From: UBA1794 sp964439955
Lineage (GTDB): Bacteria > Bacteroidota > Bacteroidia > Bacteroidales > Bacteroidaceae
Direction of reading: 5' to 3'
DNA length: 64,000 bases
NCBI GenBank assembly: GCA_964439955.1
Contig: CAYTPX010000006.1
Location: 1-64,000, forward strand
Position numbers and translations under genes: made by a program. The notes under the pieces were generated by a model, which was not told the origin of the DNA, searched no databases, and was given only the letters and a program-made list of their open reading frames with translations. Below are positions 1 to 8,424 of this stretch, in pieces (position 1 is the first letter of the stretch; each line of letters starts with the position of its first letter).

Positions 1-76
1 GGCGGAAATAGATGGTGGCTTTGGAATCCAAATCGTTCTTCTTTGCCGTTTTTCGTATGAATGCAGTCACTTTCAT
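1..76 (-). CDS. Tyrosine recombinase (integrase), N-terminal fragment
   Basis: Partial gene cut by the left edge. Reading the minus strand from an ATG at 76 gives 25 residues starting MKVTAFIRKTAKKND and ending KATIYFR. This resembles the arm-type DNA-binding N-terminus of Bacteroidota phage and conjugative-transposon integrases, where a basic start is followed by a lysine-rich stretch and a first beta strand. The catalytic domain lies outside the window, so the call rests on this short segment. A TATCTTTG promoter element sits 33 bases upstream. The AT-rich DNA after it suggests that an integrated element ends near here. Confidence 0.6.
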   Translation of the reverse strand, partial: MKVTAFIRKTAKKNDLDSKATIYFR

Positions 77-108
77 AAGCTTCGATTCTATTTCTGGATT
101 GAACACTG

Positions 109-116
109 CAAAGATA
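109..116 (-). promoter_or_regulatory. -7 promoter element of the integrase gene
   Basis: The minus strand reads TATCTTTG, a perfect match to the Bacteroides TAnnTTTG element, 33 bases before the integrase ATG at 76. I see no clear -33 TTTG at the usual spacing. Confidence 0.5.
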
Positions 117-120
117 GTGA

Positions 121-149
121 ATTGTTCCCAAATTGTTCCCGTTTATCCC
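121..149. repeat. ATTGTTCCC direct repeats upstream of the integrase promoter
   Basis: Two perfect ATTGTTCCC copies start 11 bases apart (121 and 132), followed by a degenerate TTATCCC (143-149). They lie directly upstream of the integrase -7 element, where a regulator or the integrase itself could bind. Confidence 0.4.
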
Positions 150-295
150 AAATTTGTTTCAATCTAATTAAATTGAATCACTTTTATATTCTTATATAAG
201 TATTTAATAATCAGTTTAGTTTAGTTTAAACTTCATCGTTTTGCTATTTAAACTAATTGTTTCGGATTTAATATTTCAAATGCGGGTCTGGGTAC

Positions 296-333
296 AAGGA
301 TGGCTGATAACTAAGTGGTTTTCAGCCGTCCTT
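296..333 (+). terminator. Hairpin with AT-rich tail
   Basis: Arms 296-307 and 322-333 pair over 12 bases with one G-T pair around a 14-nt loop, and ATTTTATT follows on the plus strand. It could be a terminator, but no plus-strand gene lies upstream in the window. Confidence 0.35.
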
Positions 334-515
334 ATTTTATTGGGTATAAATAGATGTAACAAATCCACCGCTGTTATACTTTTGGTTTGTTGGGGGATGC
401 CGTGTCATTCCTGCTTTCTTCCCGTTTTTCATTCGATGCTTTTCCTTATCTTTTGCAAGCTCTCCAACCTGCTAACCATATTAAAAAGTGCGCATTCGGC
501 AATTTGCTTAACTGT

Positions 516-1580
516 TCAGTCGTCGGCTCTTTTCCCTTTGATTAGGATGCGCAGGAAGTCGCGCGGTGTTTTGTAGAGTTTGCCGCTCTTGGGGTCGAGC
601 AAGGGCATCTGCGAACAGAGGAACGGGATGTGCCGGACGAGCAACCAAGTGAGGGGCAGTGTGAGGAAAAAGACGCTGACAACCCCTATCCAAGGCCCTA
701 ACTTCCAGTCTGTCCATAGCTGCGGGTCGATGCCGAGGAGGAGGCGTAGGTGTTCCATCACGCCGTATTCGTTGAGCATCCGGTAGACGAAGATGTGGCT
801 GCACAGCGTGATGATGCTGTAACGCCCCCAATAAGAGACGAGCGGGATGTGGCGGATTGTCTTGCAAATGAAGAAGACGGCGGCCGTACCCGACACGGCG
901 GAAAGCAGGAAAACGGGGTAGGGAGTGAAAATCCGGTTGAGGCGCAGGTCAAGCAGGGAGGTGGGATAGGCGTAGGCCAACGTGCCGAAAACCAATATGG
1001 AGATGGCCGCCCCTGCCAGATTGGCCAGCCTGCCGTGTGGCTCAAGCAGGTGGAAACGGCGGATGAGCGGGCCGATATAGTAGAAAACCGTGGCGCTCAT
1101 GGCGGCGTCGATGTAGAGTGGGGGATGGATGTCCCATAGGTGTAGCAAATAACCCGCGATGGAGATGAGCAACGAGGCAAGGGCTTTCATCCATTCTTTC
1201 GGCAGTTGGTAGATGAAGAAGAAGAGCAGCCCAACTTCGAAAAGGGCGATCAGGAACCAAATGGCGACGTTGTATTTTAAGATGTCAAACCTTTCCGGGT
1301 GGTCGTAGTGCAAATGGATGTGAACCCAGCAGAGAATCCACGTAAAGAAGAAGGGGACAAGCAGACTGTTGAACTTCTTTATGAGAAACGTTCGCAATGA
1401 GCCATACGTGGAGAAGAACAATCCGGAGAGCATGAAGTAGAGCGGCATGCGGAAGGTGGTGAGCCACGGTGGATTGACGGCGCATTGCCCTACCAGGTGC
1501 TGTATGACAACCAAGATAATGCAGACACCTTTCATCAAGTCTACGTATTCGTAGCGTGGTTTGCCCGGCTTCGTTTCCAT
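516..1580 (-). CDS. Acyltransferase family 3 membrane protein
   Basis: This 354-residue integral membrane protein belongs to the acyltransferase 3 family, which moves acetyl or other acyl groups onto cell-surface sugars. The start METKPGKPRYEYVDLMKGVC carries the family's DLxKG signature, followed by IILVVIQHL, where the conserved histidine of the first helix lies. About ten hydrophobic segments follow. The ATG lies 17 bases after the stop of the upstream PEP-synthase-like gene, so the two are probably co-transcribed. The substrate cannot be told from sequence; no glycosyltransferases or capsule genes are nearby. Confidence 0.85.
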   Translation of the reverse strand: METKPGKPRYEYVDLMKGVCIILVVIQHLVGQCAVNPPWLTTFRMPLYFMLSGLFFSTYGSLRTFLIKKFNSLLVPFFFTWILCWVHIHLHYDHPERFDILKYNVAIWFLIALFEVGLLFFFIYQLPKEWMKALASLLISIAGYLLHLWDIHPPLYIDAAMSATVFYYIGPLIRRFHLLEPHGRLANLAGAAISILVFGTLAYAYPTSLLDLRLNRIFTPYPVFLLSAVSGTAAVFFICKTIRHIPLVSYWGRYSIITLCSHIFVYRMLNEYGVMEHLRLLLGIDPQLWTDWKLGPWIGVVSVFFLTLPLTWLLVRHIPFLCSQMPLLDPKSGKLYKTPRDFLRILIKGKRADD

Positions 1581-1596
1581 AGTAGGCTGATCGGTT

Positions 1597-4557
1597 TTAT
1601 TGGGGTTTCTCTACGATTCCTATATTTTTCTCCCCGTCCATCTTGATGATGAGCGGTTTCTCGAAATGGACGTGGCGTATGTATTCCGTCTCTTTTTCGG
1701 CGGGGAGGCTGTTGAGCCAGGCCTCGTCAAAGAATCCGTCTTCGCGGTACGTGTTGATGGTGAAGTATCCGACCCCGAAGGAGGTGAGGTTTTGGAAGAA
1801 ATGGGTTCCTTGGCTCGGGTCTACCCGGTAGTGGCTCAGGCCGGCTTCTACAATGAGCTTTGCGGCAGAGATATGCGGCCATTTGACTGGGATGCCCAGC
1901 CAGTAATCTGAACTGCCCCATCTTCCGGGCCCGACCAATATGTATCCCCGTTCGGTGTTGAGGAATTGCCGGTTGAGGCATTCTATCTCGTCGGCAATCG
2001 TGTAATTGTTTGCTGCAGAATAGTGCTCGGTTTTTACGTACACGATGTCCTGTACGTTGTCGACAATCCCATGTCCCAATGAATTACGGGAGCCCAACAG
2101 CAGCTTCTCCATGGGTATTTTGGACAAGTCCTCGTTGAGTGCGGCGTAGTTGTCCACTATGGGGCGGATTTGGAGCAGGTAGAATGTCCCGGTCTTCCCT
2201 TTCCCGTCGTTGAGTGTGCATGCAAATTCGATTTCCACGGGTCTACGCATGCCTTCTTGGCCGCATTGCATGGCAAGTTTGAGGATATCGCAAAGGGGGA
2301 ATGCGTCGTGCTGGAGGATATTGGCGAAGGTAATGACTTTGCGCCCTCCCGGGTAGAGCCCGTCGTAAATCACTTGGTCTTGCGGGTCGAATGTAGAAGC
2401 TATGTATTGCAGGGCACCGTCTTTATCGGCTTCCTTCACGGATAGGCGTAATAGGTTGAACGCGTCGTTTACGGAGAGTTGCTTTGTTGTCCCTGTCATC
2501 TCAAGTGCATAAAACCGGGTCTGGGTTTCCCGCAATGCGATTTCCATCTCGCTCGTTTGCAAGACTTGGTGCGGGTGGTAGGGGGAAAAGCGTAGCGTGA
2601 CACCGCCGTCTACGATGTATTTTCCCAACCCCAAGGCTATGTTTACCACGCCTTCTTCAGGCTTTTCCTCTCCGATGGGGTAGTAATTCAGCGAGCGCGC
2701 TACGCCGGAAAACGACGGGTAATAGCGGTCGCCGTATCGGTTTCCTACGACTTGCTGGAGGATGACGGCCATCTTTTCTTGGTCTATCACGTTCTGTGTG
2801 GCTTTCATGTAGGCTTTGCTGTCCTTGTAATACACGGAGGCATAGACGCCCTTGATAGCGTTGCAGAGCATTTTCAGCTGTAACTCTTTGTCGTCGAGTT
2901 CCGGGATCATGTAGGTGGAATAGATGCCGGCGAACGGCTGGTAGTGTGAGTCTTCGAGCAAGGACGAGGAGCGCACGGCGATAGGCGACTGCATGACATT
3001 GAAAAGTGCCATGAAGTCTTTTTTCAAGTGCTTCGGGAGTTTGGCCTCGAGGAAGTGTTGTAGGATAACTTCGTCAGGGGTGTCGCTCAAGGCCAAGGGG
3101 TATAGGTTGTTCGACTCCATGAATTCGTCGAAAATGTCAGTGCAGAGGACGACTGTCTTGGGTATTTCGACGCGCGCCTTCTCGAAGTTCCCAAACTCGG
3201 GATGCTTCTTTACCAGATTGTCCATGAATGCCAAGCCGCGCCCTTTACCGCCAAGCGAGCCTTCGCCGATGCGCGCGAAGTTGGAATAGCGGTCGTACCG
3301 GTCGCTGAGGAACTCGGCTACGACCCCTTGGTTCTTCATTTTCCGGTAGCGGACGATGGCTTCGAAGATGAGTTTACGGTGCATGTCCACGTCGTCCACT
3401 ATGTCCCAAGTGACATGCTTGAGGAACTCTGCCGGCGGGAAAAGGGCACGCGAGTACAACCAGCGGGAGATATGGTTGCGTGAGACGTGGTACATCATCG
3501 ACTCTTGGGGGATGGTGAAAATCACATTTTGCAACTCTTTCAGGTTGTGTACCCGGGTGATTTCCTCTCCGGTGTTGGGGTCTCGGAACACGAAATCGCC
3601 GAATCCGAAGTGTTCCTTAAGGGTATGTTGTAGGTCGATATCTATCTTTTTGGAATTCTTGTTGATGAATGAGGCATGGTAACGGTCGGCATCCCATTGG
3701 TGGCTCTCTTCGGTGCTTTCTATGATTATCGGGACATAAGGGTCTTTTTTCCGTATTTCGTCGCAAAGCTTGAGCCCGGATTCCGTGTTGGGGACACCGT
3801 TTTCAGGGTATTGCACGTCTGTGATGACTCCTAACACGTTGTCGCTGAACTGTTCATATAGCGTGTGTGCCTCTTCGTATGTCCGCGCCAACACGATTTT
3901 TGGGCGTCCGCGCATGCGTAACGTCCGTTGGTGCTCGTTGAGTGCCTCGGTGGCGAAGTTGTAGGACTGTTGGAGTACGAATTTGTACAGGTGTGGCAGG
4001 ATGGAAGAGTAGAAGCGTACGGAGTCTTCCACAAAGAGAATCATTTGCACGCCTGCCGCCTCGATGTCGTGTTCCAAGTTCATTTTGTCTTCCAACAGTT
4101 TGATGATGGAAAGCAGCAGGTCGGTATTCCCCAGCCAGCAAAAGATATGGTCGAAGGCGCTGACGTCCTCTTTTTCCAACCGTTTCCGCACTCCGTGGGA
4201 GAAAGGGGTGAGCAAGACAAGAGGTATGTTGGGATAGGCCTGTTTGATGGCCTTCCCGCTGGCAAAGAAGTCGCTTTTGTCCGTACTGGGCATGCAAATT
4301 ACCAAATCATACGGATAGGCCGACAGTTCTTTCCAAGCCTCTTCCTCCGTGGTCACTTGGGTGAAACGGGGGGGGTAGCGCAAGTTGAGCAGGGCATATT
4401 CGGTGAATATTTTTTCTTCTATCCGCCCGTCCTCCTCCAGCATGAAGGCATCATAAGGATTGGCCAAAAGGAGTACTTGGTAAATGCGCCGGGTCATCAA
4501 ATCCGCAAAAGAAGTGTCGCGCAAAAACAAGGAGCTTTGGCTGAGTTTGCTAAGCAT
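1597..4557 (-). CDS. PEP/pyruvate-binding (ATP-grasp) protein with two receiver-like domains
   Basis: This 986-residue protein is usually annotated as phosphoenolpyruvate synthase. Residues about 25-150 and 170-300 look like two response-regulator folds (VLLLANPYDAF; ILFVEDSVRFYSS with VITDVQYPENG). The middle carries the PPDK/PEP synthase nucleotide-binding domain: GEGSLGGKGRGLAFM near 430 and SPIAVRSSSLLEDS near 540. The C-terminus ends without the phosphohistidine TSHxAI motif or the PEP-binding barrel, so a complete PEP synthase reaction looks impossible with this chain alone. It may be a regulatory or partner-dependent phosphotransfer protein. First gene of a two-gene unit with the acyltransferase. 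Confidence 0.75.
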   Translation of the reverse strand: MLSKLSQSSLFLRDTSFADLMTRRIYQVLLLANPYDAFMLEEDGRIEEKIFTEYALLNLRYPPRFTQVTTEEEAWKELSAYPYDLVICMPSTDKSDFFASGKAIKQAYPNIPLVLLTPFSHGVRKRLEKEDVSAFDHIFCWLGNTDLLLSIIKLLEDKMNLEHDIEAAGVQMILFVEDSVRFYSSILPHLYKFVLQQSYNFATEALNEHQRTLRMRGRPKIVLARTYEEAHTLYEQFSDNVLGVITDVQYPENGVPNTESGLKLCDEIRKKDPYVPIIIESTEESHQWDADRYHASFINKNSKKIDIDLQHTLKEHFGFGDFVFRDPNTGEEITRVHNLKELQNVIFTIPQESMMYHVSRNHISRWLYSRALFPPAEFLKHVTWDIVDDVDMHRKLIFEAIVRYRKMKNQGVVAEFLSDRYDRYSNFARIGEGSLGGKGRGLAFMDNLVKKHPEFGNFEKARVEIPKTVVLCTDIFDEFMESNNLYPLALSDTPDEVILQHFLEAKLPKHLKKDFMALFNVMQSPIAVRSSSLLEDSHYQPFAGIYSTYMIPELDDKELQLKMLCNAIKGVYASVYYKDSKAYMKATQNVIDQEKMAVILQQVVGNRYGDRYYPSFSGVARSLNYYPIGEEKPEEGVVNIALGLGKYIVDGGVTLRFSPYHPHQVLQTSEMEIALRETQTRFYALEMTGTTKQLSVNDAFNLLRLSVKEADKDGALQYIASTFDPQDQVIYDGLYPGGRKVITFANILQHDAFPLCDILKLAMQCGQEGMRRPVEIEFACTLNDGKGKTGTFYLLQIRPIVDNYAALNEDLSKIPMEKLLLGSRNSLGHGIVDNVQDIVYVKTEHYSAANNYTIADEIECLNRQFLNTERGYILVGPGRWGSSDYWLGIPVKWPHISAAKLIVEAGLSHYRVDPSQGTHFFQNLTSFGVGYFTINTYREDGFFDEAWLNSLPAEKETEYIRHVHFEKPLIIKMDGEKNIGIVEKPQ

Positions 4558-4581
4558 GTGGTCTCTGTTGTTTTATGCAAA

Positions 4582-4589
4582 CAAAAGTA
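4582..4589 (-). promoter_or_regulatory. -7 promoter element of the PEP-synthase-like gene
   Basis: TACTTTTG on the minus strand, 24 bases before the ATG. CTTG lies about 20 bases further upstream, a weak -33 match. Confidence 0.6.
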
Positions 4590-4648
4590 GAGGTTTCCCG
4601 ATAAACAGCCAAGGAAACGCTTGGATTACTGAAAAAATGCAGATAAGT

Positions 4649-4679
4649 TTTGCTTAATGCCTTGGACTTTTTATATTTG
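4649..4679 (+). promoter_or_regulatory. Complete -33/-7 promoter of rlpA
   Basis: TTTG (4649-4652), exactly 19 bases, then TATATTTG (4672-4679): a textbook Bacteroides promoter. It ends only 6 bases before the ATG at 4686, so the mRNA is probably leaderless, and the longer reading frame opening at 4650 cannot be the start. Confidence 0.75.
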
Positions 4680-4685
4680 CGGCTA

Positions 4686-5276
4686 ATGGTCAGAAAGAAC
4701 CTCTTTTTGCTTCCGTTTTTTCTTCCTTTCCTTTTGTGTATCCTGCAGGCTCAGGAAAAAGGTAAGGCAAGTTATTATGCAAAGGAACTGCACGGGCGGA
4801 GAATGGCAAGCGGTATGACTTACCACCGCGATAGCTTGACGTGCGCCCATCCCTTTCTGCCTTTCGGGACCAAATTGCGGGTCAAGAACCTTGCAAACGG
4901 AAAGGAGGTTGTCGTTTCCGTGCAAGACCGTGGACCTTACGTACGGGGGCGCATTATCGACCTTTCGCAGTCGGCTGCCGCGCAGTTGGGCATGATTGGG
5001 CATGGTGTGGTTGCGGTAGAAGTTTCCATCTACCGTGATCCGGGAATCAAGGTGCCTTTTGCTGCGATTGACAGCCTTCCGGTCGTGGACTTCAAGGAAG
5101 CTGCCTGTATTGAGAATGAGGTGGACGAGGAGTTGTTGCCTGCACGTAAACTGCGGCGCTTGATTACGCAACAGCCTGCCCGTTCCAGCAGGAGGGAAAA
5201 GGAGCTTTTCTTCTCCGAAGAATTCTTGCAGGAGATGGAGGAAGGGCGTGCCGGAGCAGACGAGGACAATCAATGA
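4686..5276 (+). CDS. rlpA: RlpA-family septal ring lytic transglycosylase
   Basis: Exported 196-residue protein with a signal peptide (MVRKNLFLLPFFLPFLLC, cleaved near LQAQ) followed directly by a double-psi beta-barrel domain: GKASYYAKELHGRRMASG, then the DRGPYVRGRIIDLS motif with the catalytic-region Asp, and SQSAAAQLGM. RlpA enzymes cut glycan strands lacking stem peptides, often at the division site. No SPOR domain follows; the C-terminal 60 residues are charged and look disordered. I chose ATG 4686 because the promoter overlaps every earlier start. The gene stands alone, convergent with the malic enzyme gene. Confidence 0.88.
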   Translation: MVRKNLFLLPFFLPFLLCILQAQEKGKASYYAKELHGRRMASGMTYHRDSLTCAHPFLPFGTKLRVKNLANGKEVVVSVQDRGPYVRGRIIDLSQSAAAQLGMIGHGVVAVEVSIYRDPGIKVPFAAIDSLPVVDFKEAACIENEVDEELLPARKLRRLITQQPARSSRREKELFFSEEFLQEMEEGRAGADEDNQ

Positions 5277-5286
5277 ACCCGTGTGG

Positions 5287-5328
5287 AAAAGAGAAGGGGG
5301 TGTGCCGAAGCACACCCCCTTCTCTTTT
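5287..5328. terminator. Bidirectional terminator between rlpA and the malic enzyme gene
   Basis: Perfect 19-bp inverted repeat (arms 5287-5305 and 5310-5328) with a CGAA tetraloop. Four A's on the left and four T's on the right let it act on both convergent transcripts. Confidence 0.9.
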
Positions 5329-5399
5329 GTGGTACATGCATATTGCCTCGGTAGCATATATGCTCCATACCCGAGTCAAGGCAAAGCCGTTTCCCCGCT

Positions 5400-7688
5400 T
5401 CAGGCTTGTTTCTTCTTGGCCTCCATGACAATCGCGTCGATTACCGCTACTGCCGTAATATTCAGGATGTCCCGTACGGAACTCTCCGAGTCGATGAAAT
5501 GGATGGGCTTGTTCAGTCCCATTTGGATGGGGCCAATCAGTTCGCAGTCGGGAGTGAAAGACTGGATGAGCTTGTAGCCGGTGTTGGCCGAAGAAAGGTT
5601 GGGGAAGATGAGCGTGTTCACGTCTTTCCCTTCCAAACGGGTGAAGGGGAATTTCCGGTCGCGCAGGTTCTTGTCCAATGCAAAGGCTACCTGCATCTCT
5701 CCGTCGATGGCCAAATCGGGGAAATTCTTTTGCATGTATTCTACCGCCTCATGCACTTCGCGGGGACTTCCTTCCGTGTCGCTCCCAAAGTTGGAATAGG
5801 AAAGCATGGCCATGACGGGGGTATGGTTGAAGAACCGGACGGTATTGTCGGCCATTTTGGCAATGTCTATCAAAGTCTCCGTGTTGGGATGCCGGTTGAT
5901 GAGCGTGTCGCACAGGAAGAGGATGCCCTTCTTGGAGTTAAGTATGTGCATTGTGCCGAAATGCTTGTATTCCGGGCGGATTCCGATTACTTCTTTTGCC
6001 ACCTTGATGGTATTGGAATACTTCGTATATAAGCCGGTGATGAAGGCGTCCGCCTCCCCGGTTTCCACCATCATCATGCCGAAGTAATTACGTTCGAACA
6101 TCTTATCGAGCGCCTCGTCGTAGGTATATCCTTCACGTGCCCGTTTCTCGGCAAGGATATGTGCATAATGGTCGCGCCGTTCGGCTTCGCGGTCGTGGCG
6201 GAGGTTGATGACTTCTATTCCCTCCAAGCTGATCTCCAGTTCTTTTGCCAGCTTCTCGATCCGCTCGTCGTTGCCGAGGAGAATGGGGTAGCATATCCCT
6301 TCCGATTTGGCCCTTGCGGCAGCTTTCAACACGGTGGGGTGCATGCCTTCTGCGAAAACAACCTTCTTGGGGTTCTTGCGTGCCATGTCGTGCAGTTGGC
6401 TGGTCAGCCTCGATTCGTAGCCCATCAGCTCGCGCAGGTGGTGTTGGTAGGCTTCCCAATCGGTAATCGGCTTGCGCGCCACTCCGCTGCTGATGGCGGC
6501 CTTGGCCACGGCAGTGGAAACAGAGGTAATAAGGCGCGGGTCGACAGGTTTGGGTATGAAGTATTTCGGGCCGAATGTAAGGTCGTTCACTCCATAGGCC
6601 TTGTTTACCACGTCGGGCACCGGTTCCTTGGCCAAAGCCGCGATGGCGCGTACGGCGGCCAGCTTCATTTCTTCGTTGATTGCGCTTGCACGCACGTCAA
6701 GGGCGCCACGGAAAATGTAGGGAAACCCGATTACGTTGTTTATCTGGTTCGGGTAGTCGGAGCGCCCGGTCGCCATGAGGACGTCGGGACGGGAGTCCAT
6801 GGCGTCTTCATAAGTAATCTCCGGAATGGGATTGGCCAAGGCGAAGACAATGGGGTTCGGCGCCATGCTGCGCACCATCTCTTTGGTGAGTATGTTCCCT
6901 TTCGAAAGCCCGAGGAACACGTCTGCCCCCTTGATGGCCTCTTCCAACGTGTGGAGGTCTCGTCCTGTGGCGAAGTAAGCCTTGCTTTCCGCTAGGTTGG
7001 GGCGGTCTTTGCGGATTACCCCTTTGCTGTCGAGCATGACGATATTTTCCAAGCGCGCGCCCAAGGAAATGTAGAGCTTGGTGCACGAGGTGGCCGATGC
7101 CCCGGCGCCGTTCACCACGATGCGCACGTCTTCTATCTTCTTGCCAGCCACCTCGAGGGCATTGAGCAGGCCGGCGCTCGAGATGATGGCCGTGCCGTGC
7201 TGGTCGTCGTGCATGACAGGAATGTCTAGCTCTTCTTTCAGACGTTGTTCTATCTTGAAGCATTCGGGCGCCTTGATGTCCTCCAAGTTGATGCCGCCGA
7301 AGGTCGGGGCGATTTGCTTCACTGCCTCCACGAACTTGTCCGGGTCTTTCTCGTCAATCTCGATATCGAACACGTCGATGCCCGCATAAATCTTGAAGAG
7401 CAGTCCTTTCCCTTCCATCACGGGCTTGCCGCTCATGGCGCCTATGTCGCCCAGCCCGAGCACGGCCGTACCGTTCGATATGACAGCCACGAGGTTGCCC
7501 TTGGCCGTATAGTCGTAAGCCGTTTGCGGATCTTTTTGTATTTCTAAGCATGGCTCCGCCACTCCGGGCGAGTAAGCCAATGATAAGTCGGTTTGTGTGC
7601 TGTACGGTTTGGTGGGGACTACTTCTATTTTCCCCGGCTTGCCTTGGGAATGGTAGAGCAAGGCCGCCTCTCTTGTGATTTTCGCCAT
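5400..7688 (-). CDS. maeB: NADP-dependent malic enzyme with phosphotransacetylase-like domain
   Basis: Converts malate to pyruvate and CO2 with reduction of NADP. The 762-residue chain has a malic enzyme N-terminal domain (residues 1-150; TDLSLAYSPGVAEPC), the NAD(P)-binding domain (150-380; VVNGAGASATSC) and a C-terminal phosphotransacetylase-like domain (about 430-750; KVVFAEGMHPTVLKAAA), which in related enzymes is regulatory and binds acetyl-CoA. The start MAKITREAALLYHSQGKPGK is the usual one; an in-frame ATG ten codons earlier lies inside the TATCTTTG promoter element and is not used. The gene is transcribed alone. Confidence 0.93.
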   Translation of the reverse strand: MAKITREAALLYHSQGKPGKIEVVPTKPYSTQTDLSLAYSPGVAEPCLEIQKDPQTAYDYTAKGNLVAVISNGTAVLGLGDIGAMSGKPVMEGKGLLFKIYAGIDVFDIEIDEKDPDKFVEAVKQIAPTFGGINLEDIKAPECFKIEQRLKEELDIPVMHDDQHGTAIISSAGLLNALEVAGKKIEDVRIVVNGAGASATSCTKLYISLGARLENIVMLDSKGVIRKDRPNLAESKAYFATGRDLHTLEEAIKGADVFLGLSKGNILTKEMVRSMAPNPIVFALANPIPEITYEDAMDSRPDVLMATGRSDYPNQINNVIGFPYIFRGALDVRASAINEEMKLAAVRAIAALAKEPVPDVVNKAYGVNDLTFGPKYFIPKPVDPRLITSVSTAVAKAAISSGVARKPITDWEAYQHHLRELMGYESRLTSQLHDMARKNPKKVVFAEGMHPTVLKAAARAKSEGICYPILLGNDERIEKLAKELEISLEGIEVINLRHDREAERRDHYAHILAEKRAREGYTYDEALDKMFERNYFGMMMVETGEADAFITGLYTKYSNTIKVAKEVIGIRPEYKHFGTMHILNSKKGILFLCDTLINRHPNTETLIDIAKMADNTVRFFNHTPVMAMLSYSNFGSDTEGSPREVHEAVEYMQKNFPDLAIDGEMQVAFALDKNLRDRKFPFTRLEGKDVNTLIFPNLSSANTGYKLIQSFTPDCELIGPIQMGLNKPIHFIDSESSVRDILNITAVAVIDAIVMEAKKKQA

Positions 7689-7715
7689 AAGTTTGATTGT
7701 CCTAAGTGTTTGCCG

Positions 7716-7723
7716 CAAAGATA
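7716..7723 (-). promoter_or_regulatory. -7 promoter element of maeB
   Basis: TATCTTTG on the minus strand, 27 bases upstream of the chosen ATG at 7688. It decides the start codon. Confidence 0.65.
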
Positions 7724-7797
7724 AAAAAAATCCCGGTAAAAAAGGGGAAACGGCATTTCAAAATAACTTTTTTATTGTGTGATGGAAACAGATTACA

Positions 7798-7805
7798 TAT
7801 CTTTG
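7798..7805 (+). promoter_or_regulatory. -7 promoter element of the thioesterase gene
   Basis: TATCTTTG with TTG about 20 bases upstream (7775-7777). The leader would be roughly 70 nt. Confidence 0.6.
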
Positions 7806-7881
7806 CGCGGATATATTTACAACGTTACAAATAAATATGTAGGTAAACAACTGCTTTGACGCAGTTTTGCGACTTGGGCTT

Positions 7882-8325
7882 ATGGAGAATTTTGCTCGAT
7901 TCCGTCATACCCTTCCCCTTCAGATCCGCTTCAACGACGTGGACACGTTAGGGCATGTGAACAATACGGTCTATTTCTCTTTCTACGACTTGGGCAAGAC
8001 CGGTTATTTCCAAGCCGTGCAACCCGATGAGGCTGTCATGGGAAAGACCGGGGTGGTGCTCGCCCATGCCGAAGTGGACTTCCTAGCCTCCATCCAACCG
8101 GAGGAGCATGTAGCAGTACAGACGGCTGTCAGCGAAATCGGGCATAAGAGTTTTACGATCGTCCAGCAGGTCATCAACAGTGACACGCGGCAGGTGAAAT
8201 GTTTTTGTACCTCGGTCGTGGTGGCTTTCGACACGGCTTCCCGCCAGGCAGTACCCGTCCCCGAATCGTGGGTGCAGGCGTTTTGCCGCTATGAGGGGCG
8301 CGACTTGAGGCGCCATGGGGCGTAG
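7882..8325 (+). CDS. Acyl-CoA thioesterase, 4HBT hot-dog family
   Basis: A 147-residue single-domain protein of the YbgC/FadM-like hot-dog family, which hydrolyses acyl-CoA thioesters. Near the start, LPLQIRFNDVDTLGHVNN contains the catalytic Asp and the GHVNN turn typical of the family; TGVVLAHAEVDFLASI is the following strand. I start at MENFARF (7882); an in-frame ATG five codons earlier is possible. The chain length specificity is unknown. It is the first plus-strand gene of a group that continues with two TlpA-like proteins, but a repeat array separates them. Confidence 0.82.
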   Translation: MENFARFRHTLPLQIRFNDVDTLGHVNNTVYFSFYDLGKTGYFQAVQPDEAVMGKTGVVLAHAEVDFLASIQPEEHVAVQTAVSEIGHKSFTIVQQVINSDTRQVKCFCTSVVVAFDTASRQAVPVPESWVQAFCRYEGRDLRRHGA

Positions 8326-8355
8326 GCCGTGCTTTGCGCCGAGGGTATGGGAGAA

Positions 8356-8399
8356 AAGCCCCGCCGCTTTTTCTCGGAAGTGCCGCCCCTTTTTCCAGT
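8356..8399. repeat. 22-nt repeat array 1 (2 units)
   Basis: Units at 8356 and 8378. Each starts AAGYSCCGCC, has a CTTTTT core in the middle and repeats at 22 nt. It fills the gap between the thioesterase and the first TlpA-like gene. Confidence 0.65.
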
Positions 8400-8424
8400 T
8401 TCCCTTTTCTATTATTCCATGCCG

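Larger units (their letters stand above)
77..515. other. AT-rich gene-free stretch next to the integrase
   Basis: This stretch of about 440 bases is much richer in A and T than the DNA to its right. It holds the integrase promoter (109-116), short ATTGTTCCC repeats (121-149), a 12-bp hairpin (296-333) and an isolated TACTTTTG element (377-384). An open frame at 241-576 starts with TTG, resembles nothing I know and runs into the acyltransferase 3' end, so I do not call it. The stretch is a plausible place for an element boundary or attachment site, but no second att copy is visible. Confidence 0.5.

Noticed and set aside
241..576. Open frame of 111 codons in the AT-rich left end
   Set aside because: TTG start, no recognisable domain, and it overlaps the acyltransferase 3' end on the other strand.
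1597..4557. A complete PEP synthase
   Set aside because: The phosphohistidine and PEP-binding domains are missing.
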